This document shows, piece by piece, positions 41,701-50,274 of a stretch of 64,000 nucleotides of DNA. The notes under the pieces are model-generated. The model was not told the origin of the DNA. It did not search any database and worked only from the letters and a program-made list of their open reading frames with translations. The translations under genes were made by a program, and so were the position numbers. Position 1 is the first letter of the stretch. Each line of letters starts with the position of its first letter. This stretch comes from DASRRB01 sp036732755. GTDB taxonomy: Bacteria > Planctomycetota > B15-G4 > SIAN01. The stretch lies in NCBI GenBank assembly GCA_036732755.1, contig DAINBU010000003.1, positions 1 to 64,000 of the forward strand, in the 5' to 3' direction.

Positions 41701-44307
41701 GAGGTGCGGGATCACGCACGCGGTGCAGAACGAGTCGCCGTGGTCGTCGAAGTCGACGCCCCACGGGTTGCTCGTCCCCTCCGCGAAGATCTCGAATTCG
41801 TGGCGCTGCGGGTGGTAGCGCCAGATCGCCGCGTTCATGGGAATGCGTTGATCGTCGGGCGTGCCCGGCTTGCCGACGCGCGAATGGGTGAAGACGCCGT
41901 GGCAGCCGTAGAGCCAGCCGTCGGGGCCCCAGTTGAAGGCGTTCAGCGTCTCGTGCGTGTCCTCGTACCCGAAGCCGTCGAGCAGGACTTCCGGCGGGCC
42001 GTCGGGCTTCAAGTCGTCGTTCTTGTCGGGGATGAACTGGAGGTAGGGGGCCGCGCCGACGAAGACGCCGCCGAAGCCGATCTCGATCCCGCTCACGAGG
42101 TTCAGGTGGTCGGCGAAGACGGTCCGCGTCTCGAACTTCCCGTCGCCGTCGCGATCCTCGAAGACGACGATGTCGTCCTTCCCCTCGCCCTCCTTCTGGC
42201 GCCAGGGATACGAGACCGCCTCGACGACCCACAGGCGCCCCTTCCCGTCGATCGCGAGCGCGATCGGCTGGTGGACGTCGGGCTCGCTCGCGATCACGTC
42301 GACGGAGAAGCCGGGCGGGATCACCATCGCCTTGGCCGCCTCGGCGGGGGAGAGGCCGGCGTGGAGGATCGGGTCGGGGGTGAGGATCTCCGGCACGCCA
42401 GGGGCGCGCTCGCACTTCGGCTCGCGGTCGTGCATCCGGAAGTCGTCGAAGTTCAGGTGGCCCCAGCCGTCGCCCGAGTCGTCGACCAGCCGGATGCGGA
42501 TCGCCGCGCCGAGCTCCGCGTGCAGGTCGACGGCGAGCGGCTGCATCGACTCGAAGTTGGCGCCGGTGCAGCGGAAGAACGACTGCGGCTCGCCGTCGCG
42601 CACGAGTTCGACGGCCGTGCCCTCGCCCGCGCCGCCGCCGACGAGGAAGCTCGCCCACGGCTTCGTGACCTTGAACGGCGCGGAGAGGAGCTCGCCGTGC
42701 GGGCCGTCGCCGGCGAGCTCGTACCCGCCGATCCAGAACTCGCCGCGGTGGCGGCTCGCCTCGCGGTGGCGCGCGGCGGAGAGGTCGCCGCGCACCGGCT
42801 GGCGCGCGAACGCCGCGTCCTCGCTCGTCCAGTCGCGCAGGTCGCCCGTCTCGAAGTCGGTGTTGAGCGGATGGCCGTCGAGGCCGAGCGGCAACGTCCC
42901 CTGCTCGCGCGGCTCGAGGTCGCCGCCTTTTGAAGGTGCCGGGGCGGGAGCCGGCGCGGGCGCGGGCGCGCCGCCGCCGGCGGACGCGGCCTGCTGCAGC
43001 AGGACGAAGGTCCCCTTCTTGTTGCCGACCACGACGTCGGTCTTGCCGTCGCCGTCGACGTCGCCCGCGACCACCTGGGTCCCGACGCCCGAGTCGTCGT
43101 CGATCCGGTGCGGCTCGAAGTCGGCCTTGCCGTCCTTGCGGACGAGCTTCCACCAATAAAGGACGGAGGGATCGCCGGCGCCGGGGGAGCCGCTCGGGCC
43201 GTGCGCCCAGAAGCGCTTGCCGGTGACGAAGTCCTGCAGCCCGTCGCCGTCGACGTCGGCGAGTGCCAGCGCGTGCAGCTCGGTGAAGTTGATCCCGTGC
43301 GTGCACTCCTCGGGCTTCTCGCCCATGAGGTGGTGCTCGACGAAGCGGATCCTCTCGTATCCGAGCACTTCTTGCCGGTCCTGCTCGAACCACGACAGTC
43401 CGTAGGCGTGGGCGCTGATGCTGGTGATCACGTCGGCGTCGCCGTCGCCGTCGACGTCGGTCACGAGCATCTGCGCGCCGCCGTGGCCGCTCGAGAAGGC
43501 GACCTCGTGCAGCGTCCAGCCCGGGTCGCCCTTCAAGTCCTTGGGCTGCTCCCACCAGCCGGTGCGCTCGATCAGGTCGGGGCGGCCGTCGCCGTTGACG
43601 TCGCCGACGCCCATGCCGTGGAAGAACGGCCCCTCGCCCACGTCGCCCGAGATCGGATGGCACTTCCACTCCTTCTCGGGATGGTCCGGGTCGAACGTCG
43701 CGTAGCACCAGCAGCTGAGCGACTTGCTGGTCGGCGTCTCGGGCGAGTGCGAGCGGCCGACGAGGTCGGGCACGCCGTCGCCGTTGATGTCGACGAAGGT
43801 CGGCGACTCGCCGCTCACCTCCTTGACCACGACCTTCTCTTCCTTGTCGTCGACGACTTTGAGGTACGACCAGTAGACGTCGTGGCGCTCCCAGATCGGA
43901 TCCTTGGACAGGTCCGGTCCCGGGTTGCGCGCCCACCACGCGCCCTCGCCGGGGAAGCCGACGAAGAGGACGTCGAGCCATCCGTCCTTGTCGAAGTCGT
44001 AGGGGAAGGCGAAGAAGTTGTCGGAGTACTTGAGGGGGTCGAACGGGTGGACCGCCGCGAGCGCGTGGCGCTTCGTAAAGTCGGGCCCGGCGTACCAGTA
44101 GGGACCCGACACGACGTCGGCGTGGCCGTCCTTGTCGAAGTCGCCGAACGACGCGCCCTCGCAGAGGAAGGCGTCGTTGAGCTCGAGCTTCTTCCACGCG
44201 ATCTCGGCCGGCGCCGCGCCGCCGCGCGCGGCGCCCAGGAATCCTGTCGCCGCGCCGCCGATCGCGAGCGCCGACAACCACGGAACGACGGAACGCGTCG
44301 CGCGCAT
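38764..44307 (-). CDS. Five-module secreted PVC-type dehydrogenase (FG-GAP, PVC dehydrogenase, HEAT, cytochrome c, DUF1080)
   Basis: The predicted protein has 1847 residues with a signal peptide. Residues about 30-430 form an FG-GAP/VCBS propeller (DVDGDG and DINGDG motifs). A Pro/Ala linker and a beta-sandwich region (about 460-635) follow. Residues about 640-1120 are the PVC-type membrane-bound dehydrogenase, a sorbosone-dehydrogenase-like propeller (IPPGFSVDVIASEPD, NAFNWGPDGWLYGCHG). HEAT repeats cover about 1130-1500. A haem-binding domain has ICMKCHTLFG (about 1520). The C-terminus (about 1640-1840) is a DUF1080 domain. The likely role is extracytoplasmic oxidation or processing of a sugar polymer with electrons passed to haem. 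GGAGGAAG precedes the ATG at 44307. Confidence 0.9.
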   Translation of the reverse strand: MRATRSVVPWLSALAIGGAATGFLGAARGGAAPAEIAWKKLELNDAFLCEGASFGDFDKDGHADVVSGPYWYAGPDFTKRHALAAVHPFDPLKYSDNFFAFPYDFDKDGWLDVLFVGFPGEGAWWARNPGPDLSKDPIWERHDVYWSYLKVVDDKEEKVVVKEVSGESPTFVDINGDGVPDLVGRSHSPETPTSKSLSCWCYATFDPDHPEKEWKCHPISGDVGEGPFFHGMGVGDVNGDGRPDLIERTGWWEQPKDLKGDPGWTLHEVAFSSGHGGAQMLVTDVDGDGDADVITSISAHAYGLSWFEQDRQEVLGYERIRFVEHHLMGEKPEECTHGINFTELHALALADVDGDGLQDFVTGKRFWAHGPSGSPGAGDPSVLYWWKLVRKDGKADFEPHRIDDDSGVGTQVVAGDVDGDGKTDVVVGNKKGTFVLLQQAASAGGGAPAPAPAPAPAPSKGGDLEPREQGTLPLGLDGHPLNTDFETGDLRDWTSEDAAFARQPVRGDLSAARHREASRHRGEFWIGGYELAGDGPHGELLSAPFKVTKPWASFLVGGGAGEGTAVELVRDGEPQSFFRCTGANFESMQPLAVDLHAELGAAIRIRLVDDSGDGWGHLNFDDFRMHDREPKCERAPGVPEILTPDPILHAGLSPAEAAKAMVIPPGFSVDVIASEPDVHQPIALAIDGKGRLWVVEAVSYPWRQKEGEGKDDIVVFEDRDGDGKFETRTVFADHLNLVSGIEIGFGGVFVGAAPYLQFIPDKNDDLKPDGPPEVLLDGFGYEDTHETLNAFNWGPDGWLYGCHGVFTHSRVGKPGTPDDQRIPMNAAIWRYHPQRHEFEIFAEGTSNPWGVDFDDHGDSFCTACVIPHLYHIVQGGRYVRQAGEHFEPYGYTEIDTIADHRHWAGSGPYAAIGRSGKVGGGHAHCGALIYLGDQFPDSFRNTILMGNIHGNRVNNDRFEAKGSGFVGHHGPDFILGNDKWFRPINERTGPDGSVYFIDWYDKHACHSTPGELWDRTNGRIYRIRYGDLKPRRDDKTLSIFEKDDEKPVFRRDKDAIRRLVQLQLERNDYWCRQARIELQARMARSGLGDADELSRRSPEVESSLRGILANYADPTRQLRAMWTLHAIQKFTEDDTIRLLDALDPHVRGWGVQLACEKKSAGPELLARMAKAAASDDSPIVRRFLASAAQRLPLADRRPIVEALIRHEADADDVNLPHMYWYALEPLVPVDPARALTLALDPKRCPIESLRRFIVRRAAATAPTHATLVKALAQTKDPGELRWMLEEAHAALKEQRGLATPAGWPAVYEKLRTNPDLRRNALEVAIDFGDASALPELRAVVTEKGGRGDAAWRKRALDAIVRAKDPQAPALLMQLLDDPELRGPALRALAGFADDATPDAVLSTMKATKRPFTPDERRDALTTLSARASWAKPLLAALGRDEVPRADFAATVLRRLRDLKDPEVDALVAKHFGVSRESPEDKRQRMAALKQALSPDALANADHQNGRAIFSTICMKCHTLFGTGRAIAPDITGANRADLDYLLSNVVDPNAVIGKEYQVTNVWLKNGNVVSGIASKENDSALTLIAENETVVVAKSDVESRKLSAVSLMPEGQLDPLSPDEVRDLFAYLQAPAQVPMKGTAASAALLFDQKSLQCWTGDAALWSVEQGEIVGKTAKGLERNAFLVSDLELGDFKLTLEVKLVGDAGNSGVQFRTEPLPPGPGGPFDFEVKGCQADVGPGWWGKLYEENGRGLLVDNDGTIGGKPFLKKGDWNAYEIVATGSRIRLALNGHVTADIDDPAAAKRGRIALQIHSGGPTEVRFKNLALELSPPPLPPAPALKPGEKRAGAP

Positions 44308-44479
44308 CGCTCTTCCTCCATGGTTCGCGACCCGAGATCTCGCAAACCGGCGGCAGGAACGGAAGGCCGGGATGATAGGGCGCCTCGCGCGGCGCGGGAG
44401 GGCGCGCAACTGCACTTCGATAAGGTCGTACGGCTGCCCTCGACGGCCACCCGCCCCGAGGCCGCGTTGGAGGAACGCC

Positions 44480-45778
44480 GTGGCTTCGATCTGCCGGAGG
44501 TCTTTCGTCCACTCGTGCGCCGGCGTCTCGGCGCTCGCCGCGATCGCGGCGCTGCTCACCGTCTGCAAGGGGCAGGAGGCCGCCCCCGACCGGCCGATCG
44601 TCCACACCCATCCGCCGAAGAGGATCCTGATCCTCGGCGGGACCGGCTTCCTCGGTCCGAAGACGGTCGAAGCGGCGCTCGCGCGCGGCCACCAGGTGAC
44701 CGTCTTCAACCGCGGCAAGACGGAGAAGCGCATCCCGTTCGGCTTCGAGGGGGTCGAGCACCTCTACGGCAACCGCGACCCGAAGCTCCCGGCCGACGAC
44801 GCGCGCGGGCCCGACGGCGCGCTCCTCCATCCCGACGCCACGCCCAAGGGGCTCGAGCAGCTCGTCGACAAGAAGTGGGACGTCGTGATCGACAACTCGG
44901 GCTACTACCCGGCCATCGTGAAGGCGTCGGCCGAGCTGCTCGCGCCGAACTGCGGGCGCTACATCTTCATCTCGAGCATCTCGGCCTACGCCGACAACAA
45001 GAAGGTCGGCGCGGACGAGGACCACGCGCTCATGAAGCTCGCCGACCCGAACGTGACCGACATGGGGCAGAACTTCGCCAACTACGGCGGGCTGAAGGCG
45101 CTGTGCGAGCAGGCGGCGCAGACGGCGTTCAAAGAGCGATGCGCGGTCGTCCGCCCCGGCTACATCGTCGGGCCCGGCGACCCGACCGACCGCTTCTCCT
45201 ACTGGCCGGTCCGGATATCACGCGGTGGTGAGATCGTCGCGCCCGGCTCGCCCGACGACCCGCTGCAGTGGATCGACGTGCGCGATCTCGCCGAGTGGCT
45301 GGTGAAGCTCGCGGAGGACGGGACAACCGGCGTCTTCAACGCGATCGGGCCCGACAAGCCGGCACGCTGGGGCGACGTGCTCGAGGCGTGCCGCCAGCAG
45401 AGCAAGACGCCCGCGACGCTCACCTGGATCGACGCCGACTTCATCGAGAAGGAGGGCGCCGGCGGCGAGGACGGCCCCTTCCCGATCTGGACCGCGCCCA
45501 AGGGCGACTACGTCGGCTTCCACCGCTGGAGCAATGAGCGCGCGAAGAAGGCGGGACTCAAGTTCCGGCCGATCGCCGACACGCTCGGCGCCATCCTCGC
45601 GTGGCATCCCGCCGAGATCGAGCGACGCATCCGCGTCACCGACCAGATGGCCGCCGAAGCCAAGGCGAAGGGGCTGCCGCCGCCGAAGATGGGCGATCCC
45701 CACCAGCTCCGGCAGGGCCCGCCGCCCGAGAAGGAGGCGGCGCTCCTGAAGAAGTGGCAGGAGCTCCATCCGCAGTGA
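44480..45778 (+). CDS. NAD-dependent epimerase/dehydratase-family protein with Tat-like signal
   Basis: The predicted protein has 432 residues from a GTG preceded by GGAGGAACGCC. The N-terminus CRRSFVHSCAGVSALAAIAALL looks like a twin-arginine signal peptide. The Rossmann motif GGTGFLGPKTVEAALARGHQV begins at about residue 55. The extended-SDR catalytic Ser (ISSISAY) is visible, while the YxxxK equivalent reads YGGLKALCE. Export of an NAD-binding epimerase is unusual but recurs in planctomycetes. Its stop overlaps the next gene (GTGA). Confidence 0.85.
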   Translation: MASICRRSFVHSCAGVSALAAIAALLTVCKGQEAAPDRPIVHTHPPKRILILGGTGFLGPKTVEAALARGHQVTVFNRGKTEKRIPFGFEGVEHLYGNRDPKLPADDARGPDGALLHPDATPKGLEQLVDKKWDVVIDNSGYYPAIVKASAELLAPNCGRYIFISSISAYADNKKVGADEDHALMKLADPNVTDMGQNFANYGGLKALCEQAAQTAFKERCAVVRPGYIVGPGDPTDRFSYWPVRISRGGEIVAPGSPDDPLQWIDVRDLAEWLVKLAEDGTTGVFNAIGPDKPARWGDVLEACRQQSKTPATLTWIDADFIEKEGAGGEDGPFPIWTAPKGDYVGFHRWSNERAKKAGLKFRPIADTLGAILAWHPAEIERRIRVTDQMAAEAKAKGLPPPKMGDPHQLRQGPPPEKEAALLKKWQELHPQ

Positions 45779-47451
45779 AGCGAGCGCGCGTCGCCGCGTC
45801 GGCCGCAGTGGTGATCGTCGCGGCGGCGGTCGTGACGACCGGCTTCCTGAGCTCGCGTGGAGAGCGAAATGATGTCGATCGCGCGGCGCGGGGCGGCGCG
45901 ACGACGGGCGATGCGCCGCCCGCAGAACCGCCGCCATCGAAGCCGCTGACGGCCGAGCGCACCCCGGCCGAGACGGCCGCGCCGGCGGAGGCGGGGGCGC
46001 GATCGCTTTCGTTCGACCTGCGCGGTCCAGACGACCAGCTGCTCGTCGTCGGCGCGCTCTTCGTCGAGAGCGAGCGCGCGCGCGGCTCGCCGCGCCACGA
46101 CTCGCGCTGGCTCGCGTGGCGGCGCACCGCCCCTGCCGTCGCGCTCCCGCCGTGGGCGCGCTGGCTGAGCGCCGAGGCCGACTCGGTCGACGACGATCTC
46201 GTCTCCCCCGATCTCGCCTCCGAGACGATCGATCTCGAAGCGGACGGCGCCGGCGCGGCCGGCACGGCGCCGCGCGTCGTCCGGCTCGCGCGCCGTCCCG
46301 GGATCTTCGGGCGCGTGACCGGGCTCGCCGCAACTACGACTGCCCGCGTCGCCTGGCTCGAGCGCTCGGCGGTCGAGGGATCGGCCCACCCCGCCGACGA
46401 GCTCGCACGCCGCGGGAAGCTGGTCCCGCTGCGGCGGAACGGCGACGCCGCCGCCTACGAGATCTACGGCCTCGAGCCGGGCGCCTACGTCGTCGGCCTG
46501 CGCGACGAGCACCTCGAGGTGGTCGAGCCGGCGACGTCGGTCGACGTCGTCGACCGCATGGTGCGCGTCGACCTCGCGGCGCACCTCGACGCGAGCGCGT
46601 CGCTGCTCGTGCATCTGGTCGGGCTGAGCGAGGAGGACGACGCGCGCGCCGAGTTCGCGTGGATCGACGGCGCGGCGCCGACCGGGAGCTGGACGGCGCT
46701 GCGGCGCGAGAACGCCGGCGCCGGAGCCTGGCGCGTCACGCCGATCGGCGCGGCGGCGCGCGCGACGATGCGGCGGCTGCTCGCCGGCCAGCTCGAGGCG
46801 CGCGAGCACTGCGCGCTCGCGCTCGTGCGGGAGAACGAGGTCGTCGCGGCGCAGCCGCTCGAAAACGGCCAGCACGAGGCGACCTTCACGATCGGCGCCG
46901 ACGCGAACCTCACGGTCCGCCTCGAGCCCGGCCCCGATCGCTCGGCGCGCCGCCGCGTCGACGTCGTCCCGGCGGCCGCGCTCGCGCTGCTCGCCGGCCC
47001 GCCGGCCGAGCGCGAGGGAGGGGGCGTCGACGGAGAGACGGTGACGCGCACGTTCCGGCGCCTCGCGCCGGGCGACTTCGTGCTGCAGGTGTGGGCGCCG
47101 CTGAAGAGCTCGCTCCACCACGGCGAGGTGTGGTGGCCGATCGAACGGCGTCCGCTGACGCTCCACGCGGGCGACCAGGAGGTGACGCTCGCCGCTCCGG
47201 CGCTCCATCCGCTGACGGTCCGCTTCGACCGCGCGCGCTTCGGCGCCGACGCCAAGGTCCAGCTCATGCTGCGCGGGTACTCGAACCGGCCGCGCTACGC
47301 GGAGCCCGACGAGCGCGGCGTCGCGCGCTTCGACGACGTGCCGGGCGGCGACTACACGGTGGCGGTGATCGGCGACGAGGCCGGCCAGGTCGACTGCACG
47401 ATCCCGGGGACGAGCGAGCTCACCGTCGAGCTGACGCGGCGCGAGAAGTGA
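45775..47451 (+). CDS. Anchored beta-rich protein, unknown function
   Basis: The predicted protein has 558 residues. A signal anchor (VAASAAVVIVAAAVVTTGFL) is followed by a Pro/Ala/Thr linker and a beta-rich extracytoplasmic part with several YEIYGLEPGAYVVGL-like and RGVARFDDVPGGDYTVAVI-like strands. These resemble single carboxypeptidase-regulatory-like repeats, so the protein may be distantly related to the tandem pair at 5644-10179. The GTG start overlaps the epimerase stop. No catalytic motif is seen. Confidence 0.65.
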   Translation: MKRARVAASAAVVIVAAAVVTTGFLSSRGERNDVDRAARGGATTGDAPPAEPPPSKPLTAERTPAETAAPAEAGARSLSFDLRGPDDQLLVVGALFVESERARGSPRHDSRWLAWRRTAPAVALPPWARWLSAEADSVDDDLVSPDLASETIDLEADGAGAAGTAPRVVRLARRPGIFGRVTGLAATTTARVAWLERSAVEGSAHPADELARRGKLVPLRRNGDAAAYEIYGLEPGAYVVGLRDEHLEVVEPATSVDVVDRMVRVDLAAHLDASASLLVHLVGLSEEDDARAEFAWIDGAAPTGSWTALRRENAGAGAWRVTPIGAAARATMRRLLAGQLEAREHCALALVRENEVVAAQPLENGQHEATFTIGADANLTVRLEPGPDRSARRRVDVVPAAALALLAGPPAEREGGGVDGETVTRTFRRLAPGDFVLQVWAPLKSSLHHGEVWWPIERRPLTLHAGDQEVTLAAPALHPLTVRFDRARFGADAKVQLMLRGYSNRPRYAEPDERGVARFDDVPGGDYTVAVIGDEAGQVDCTIPGTSELTVELTRREK

Positions 47452-47469
47452 CGCTGCGCCGCGCGTCGC

Positions 47470-47727
47470 TCAGGTCGAGAGCTCGGAGACGATCTTCGCG
47501 AGCTCGTCGAGGTCGCGGTCCTCGACGACGACGCACGCCTGGTTGATCGGGACGCCCGCCTGCTGCATCAGCTTGTAGGCGGCCTCCCAAAGCGACGTGA
47601 CCTTCGCCTGGTTCTTCTCGAGGTAGAGGTTGCTGATCGTCTCGGCGAGCTTGTGGACCGCGATGGTGTCGCGGTGCTCGTAGTAGCGCTTGATCACGCC
47701 GCGCTGGTAGGCGCTGTGCTCCGCCAC
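47470..47727 (-). CDS. Small helical protein, unknown function
   Basis: The predicted protein has 85 residues from a GTG preceded by GGAGG. It is helical and charged (RGVIKRYYEHRDTIAVHKLA, LYLEKNQAKVTSLWEAAYKL) and ends in an acidic segment. It has a single cysteine (Cys65) and no membrane segment. I recognise no named family; good codon structure and the ribosome binding site support it as a gene. Confidence 0.7.
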   Translation of the reverse strand: MAEHSAYQRGVIKRYYEHRDTIAVHKLAETISNLYLEKNQAKVTSLWEAAYKLMQQAGVPINQACVVVEDRDLDELAKIVSELST

Positions 47728-47840
47728 GTCCGTCCCTCCCCGGTGTCGCTGCCGCGGCCGCCGCCGCCGTATCCGCCATTCGTGGAGCGCCCGGAAGTAT
47801 CGTCGCGCGCCGCGTGTCCGACAAGTGTGAGGAACTCTTC

Positions 47841-48710
47841 ATGCTTTTCCTGAATCCGTCGCGTTCCGGTCGCGTCCGCACCGTCTTCGTCGCGATCCCG
47901 GCGCTCGCGCTTCTTGCAACGTCGGCGTGGCGTGCGCAGGCGCTCGTCGCGCCGGCCGAACCGCTCGCGCAGGACCACGGCGCGCCGGGCTACACCGACA
48001 CGCCGCTCCTGCCCGGCGGCAAGTGGCACGTGCACGATCCGGCGCGGCCGCGCCCGGCGGTCGTCACGCCCGGCACCGCGAGCAGCGAGGGGCAGCCGGG
48101 CCGCCCGCCCTCCGACGCGATCGTCCTCTTCGATGGCAAGGATCTGTCGAAGTGGTCGAGCGGCGGCGGCCCCGCGAAGTGGAAGGTGGCCGACGGCGTC
48201 GCCGAGGTGAACGGCACCGGCGACGTCGAGACGAAGGAGGCGTTCGGCGACGTGCAGCTCCATCTCGAATGGGCCGAGCCGGCGCCCGCGCAGGGCGAGT
48301 CGCAAGGGCGCGGCAACAGCGGCGTCTTCTTCATGGGGCGGTACGAAGTGCAGATCCTCGACTGCTTCGAGAACCTCACCTATCCCGACGGCCAGACCGC
48401 GTCGCTCTACGGCCAGTACCCGCCGCTCGTGAACGCGTGCCGCAAGCCGGGCGAGTGGCAGAGCTTCGACATCGTCTTCGAGGCGCCGCGCTTCGACGGC
48501 GACAAGCTCGTCTCCCCCGCGCGCGCCACCGTCTTCCACAACGGCGTCTGCGTCCAGCACGCGCAGGAGATCCTCGGCGCCACGCAGTACTGTGCCGTCG
48601 TGACCTACGCCGCGCACCCCGCGAAGCTGCCGATCAAGCTCCAGGACCACGGCAACCCGGTCCGCTTCCGCAATATCTGGGTGCGGCCGATGGAGAGGCG
48701 CGCGCCGTGA
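47841..48710 (+). CDS. Secreted DUF1080 (3-keto-disaccharide hydrolase-like) protein
   Basis: The predicted protein has 289 residues. A signal peptide (VRTVFVAIPALALLATSAWRAQA) is followed by one DUF1080 concanavalin-like domain starting at IVLFDGKDLSKWSSG and containing GRGNSGVFFMGRYEVQILD and the late FRNIWVRPM strand. Members are now linked to 3-keto-glycoside hydrolysis. A DUF1080 domain also ends the 1847-residue protein nearby. GAGGA precedes ATG 47841. The stop overlaps the next gene (GTGA). Confidence 0.9.
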   Translation: MLFLNPSRSGRVRTVFVAIPALALLATSAWRAQALVAPAEPLAQDHGAPGYTDTPLLPGGKWHVHDPARPRPAVVTPGTASSEGQPGRPPSDAIVLFDGKDLSKWSSGGGPAKWKVADGVAEVNGTGDVETKEAFGDVQLHLEWAEPAPAQGESQGRGNSGVFFMGRYEVQILDCFENLTYPDGQTASLYGQYPPLVNACRKPGEWQSFDIVFEAPRFDGDKLVSPARATVFHNGVCVQHAQEILGATQYCAVVTYAAHPAKLPIKLQDHGNPVRFRNIWVRPMERRAP

Positions 48711-50128
48711 TCGGGGTGCTGCTGACTCTCGCGGCGCAGGTGCCTGCGCCCGCGCCCGCCCCCAATGCGCCGACCGCGCAGACGAAACCGGCCGACGCAA
48801 CGAAGCGCGGTGCGCCGGTCAAGATCGTCTGCGACGTCGCCGAGCCGCGCATCGTGACGAAGGCGGCCGCCGTCGCCGACGCCGCCTGGAAGGAGACGTG
48901 CGCCCTGTTCGGCACGGATCCGAAGCCGGCCGGGGGGCCCCGCGAAATCCAATTGCACGCGACGATCGCGGAGTACGAGGCGGTCTGCGACAAGCTGCTC
49001 GGCGGGAAGTTCAAGCGCAACCTCGCCGTCACCACCGAGAAGTCGCCGAGCGTCCACGTCGTCCTGCAGCCGACGATCCGCGGCGATGCGCAGAAGGCGC
49101 TGGCGCCGACGTGGGCCACGCTGATCCTGGTCGCGCACGAGACGACGCACCTCGCGCGCTACTGCACGCTCGCGAACTATCGCGACCATCCCGGTTGGTT
49201 GAAGGACGGCGCGGCGACCTGGATCGAGGCCAAGGTCGTCGCCGCGCAGGGCGCGTTCAAGAGTCCGGAGCAGTGGCCGATCTACGCGCAAGCGGAAGTG
49301 GGGGTCCAGCGGCTGCTGAAGGATGCGCACCTGCCGTCCGTCGAAGACCTGCTGCGCGATCGCACCGACGCGCTCGACTTCGAATCGCGCTACGACGTGC
49401 GCTGGCTGTTCTTCCGCTACCTGATCGAGGGCGAGCGGTCGAAGGCGTTTCGCGCGTTCCTGCTCGGGTTGAATCAGATCGGCGGAGGCCCGGGGTTCAC
49501 GGCGGACGCCGAAGCGCAGCTGAAGACGAGACTCGGCGTCACCGACTGGAAGGTCGTCGACGCCGGGTTCCGCAAGTGGATCGCCAACCTGAAGCCCGAG
49601 TGGTTCCAGTTCTTCGTCTCGCTCGAGCCGATCGGCGACGACTGGACGCAGACCTCGTTCGACGAGACCAACGCCATCGCCTACCGGACCGCTCCCGCAG
49701 GCGACAAGCCCTACGCGATCGAGGGCTCGGTGACGACCTACGACGACCGCAGCGAGCGCTCGCAGGCGAACCTCCTGATCGGCCACTTGACGCTGTCGAA
49801 CGGCAAGTCGCGCTTCGTGAGCTTCGCGTTCGTGCCCGGCTTCGGCGTGACCGTCTTCGAGTACGACGGGAGCCTGGCCGAGGACCAGCAGTGGAAGCAG
49901 AAGGCGTTCATCGATTCACGCGGCTCCGAGCCGGGCAAGCCGCTCGCGTTCCGCGTGGACTGCGAGCCGAAGGAGGGCGCGACCGACGTGAAGTTGACCC
50001 TCGCCGGCAAGGTCGTCGCGCAGTTCACCGTCGCGCGCCCCCTCGACGGACCGTGGGGCGTCGGCGCGCAGGCGGGGTCTTCGTGCGTCTGGCGCGGCGT
50101 GAAGCTCGTCGCGGCGGGCTCGAAATAG
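48707..50128 (+). CDS. Secreted HExxH zinc metallopeptidase-like protein
   Basis: The predicted protein has 473 residues. The GTG start overlaps the DUF1080 stop. A short hydrophobic signal-like N-terminus and a Pro/Ala linker lead into a gluzincin-type region with VAHETTHLARY (His144, Glu145, His148) and the downstream GWLKDGAATWIEAK, whose Glu could be the third zinc ligand. This resembles peptidase MA-like and DUF1570-type proteins. The C-terminal half is a beta-sandwich similar to a LamG or DUF1080 jelly roll. The substrate is unknown. Confidence 0.75.
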   Translation: MIGVLLTLAAQVPAPAPAPNAPTAQTKPADATKRGAPVKIVCDVAEPRIVTKAAAVADAAWKETCALFGTDPKPAGGPREIQLHATIAEYEAVCDKLLGGKFKRNLAVTTEKSPSVHVVLQPTIRGDAQKALAPTWATLILVAHETTHLARYCTLANYRDHPGWLKDGAATWIEAKVVAAQGAFKSPEQWPIYAQAEVGVQRLLKDAHLPSVEDLLRDRTDALDFESRYDVRWLFFRYLIEGERSKAFRAFLLGLNQIGGGPGFTADAEAQLKTRLGVTDWKVVDAGFRKWIANLKPEWFQFFVSLEPIGDDWTQTSFDETNAIAYRTAPAGDKPYAIEGSVTTYDDRSERSQANLLIGHLTLSNGKSRFVSFAFVPGFGVTVFEYDGSLAEDQQWKQKAFIDSRGSEPGKPLAFRVDCEPKEGATDVKLTLAGKVVAQFTVARPLDGPWGVGAQAGSSCVWRGVKLVAAGSK

Positions 50129-50274
50129 ACAGGCGCTGCCCGCTGTGCGCGCTCGGGCCGGCGGAAACGCGGTCCCGCAAGGAGTGAGCTCGCGCGCACC
50201 GGGTGAACGCCCGCGCCGTTGCAGGCGTAGCACGCCGCGACCGCTATCTTCGCGCGTCGAGGAGGAAGAGACCG

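Noticed and set aside
38878..42933. A 1351-codon open frame on the plus strand opposite the PVC fusion gene, and similar very long antisense frames at 5422-9171, 26473-30369 and 57626-61648
   Set aside because: These translate to low-complexity Arg/Ala/Asp/Val-rich text without domains, lie exactly opposite genes with clear families, and are expected in DNA with about 70 % GC.
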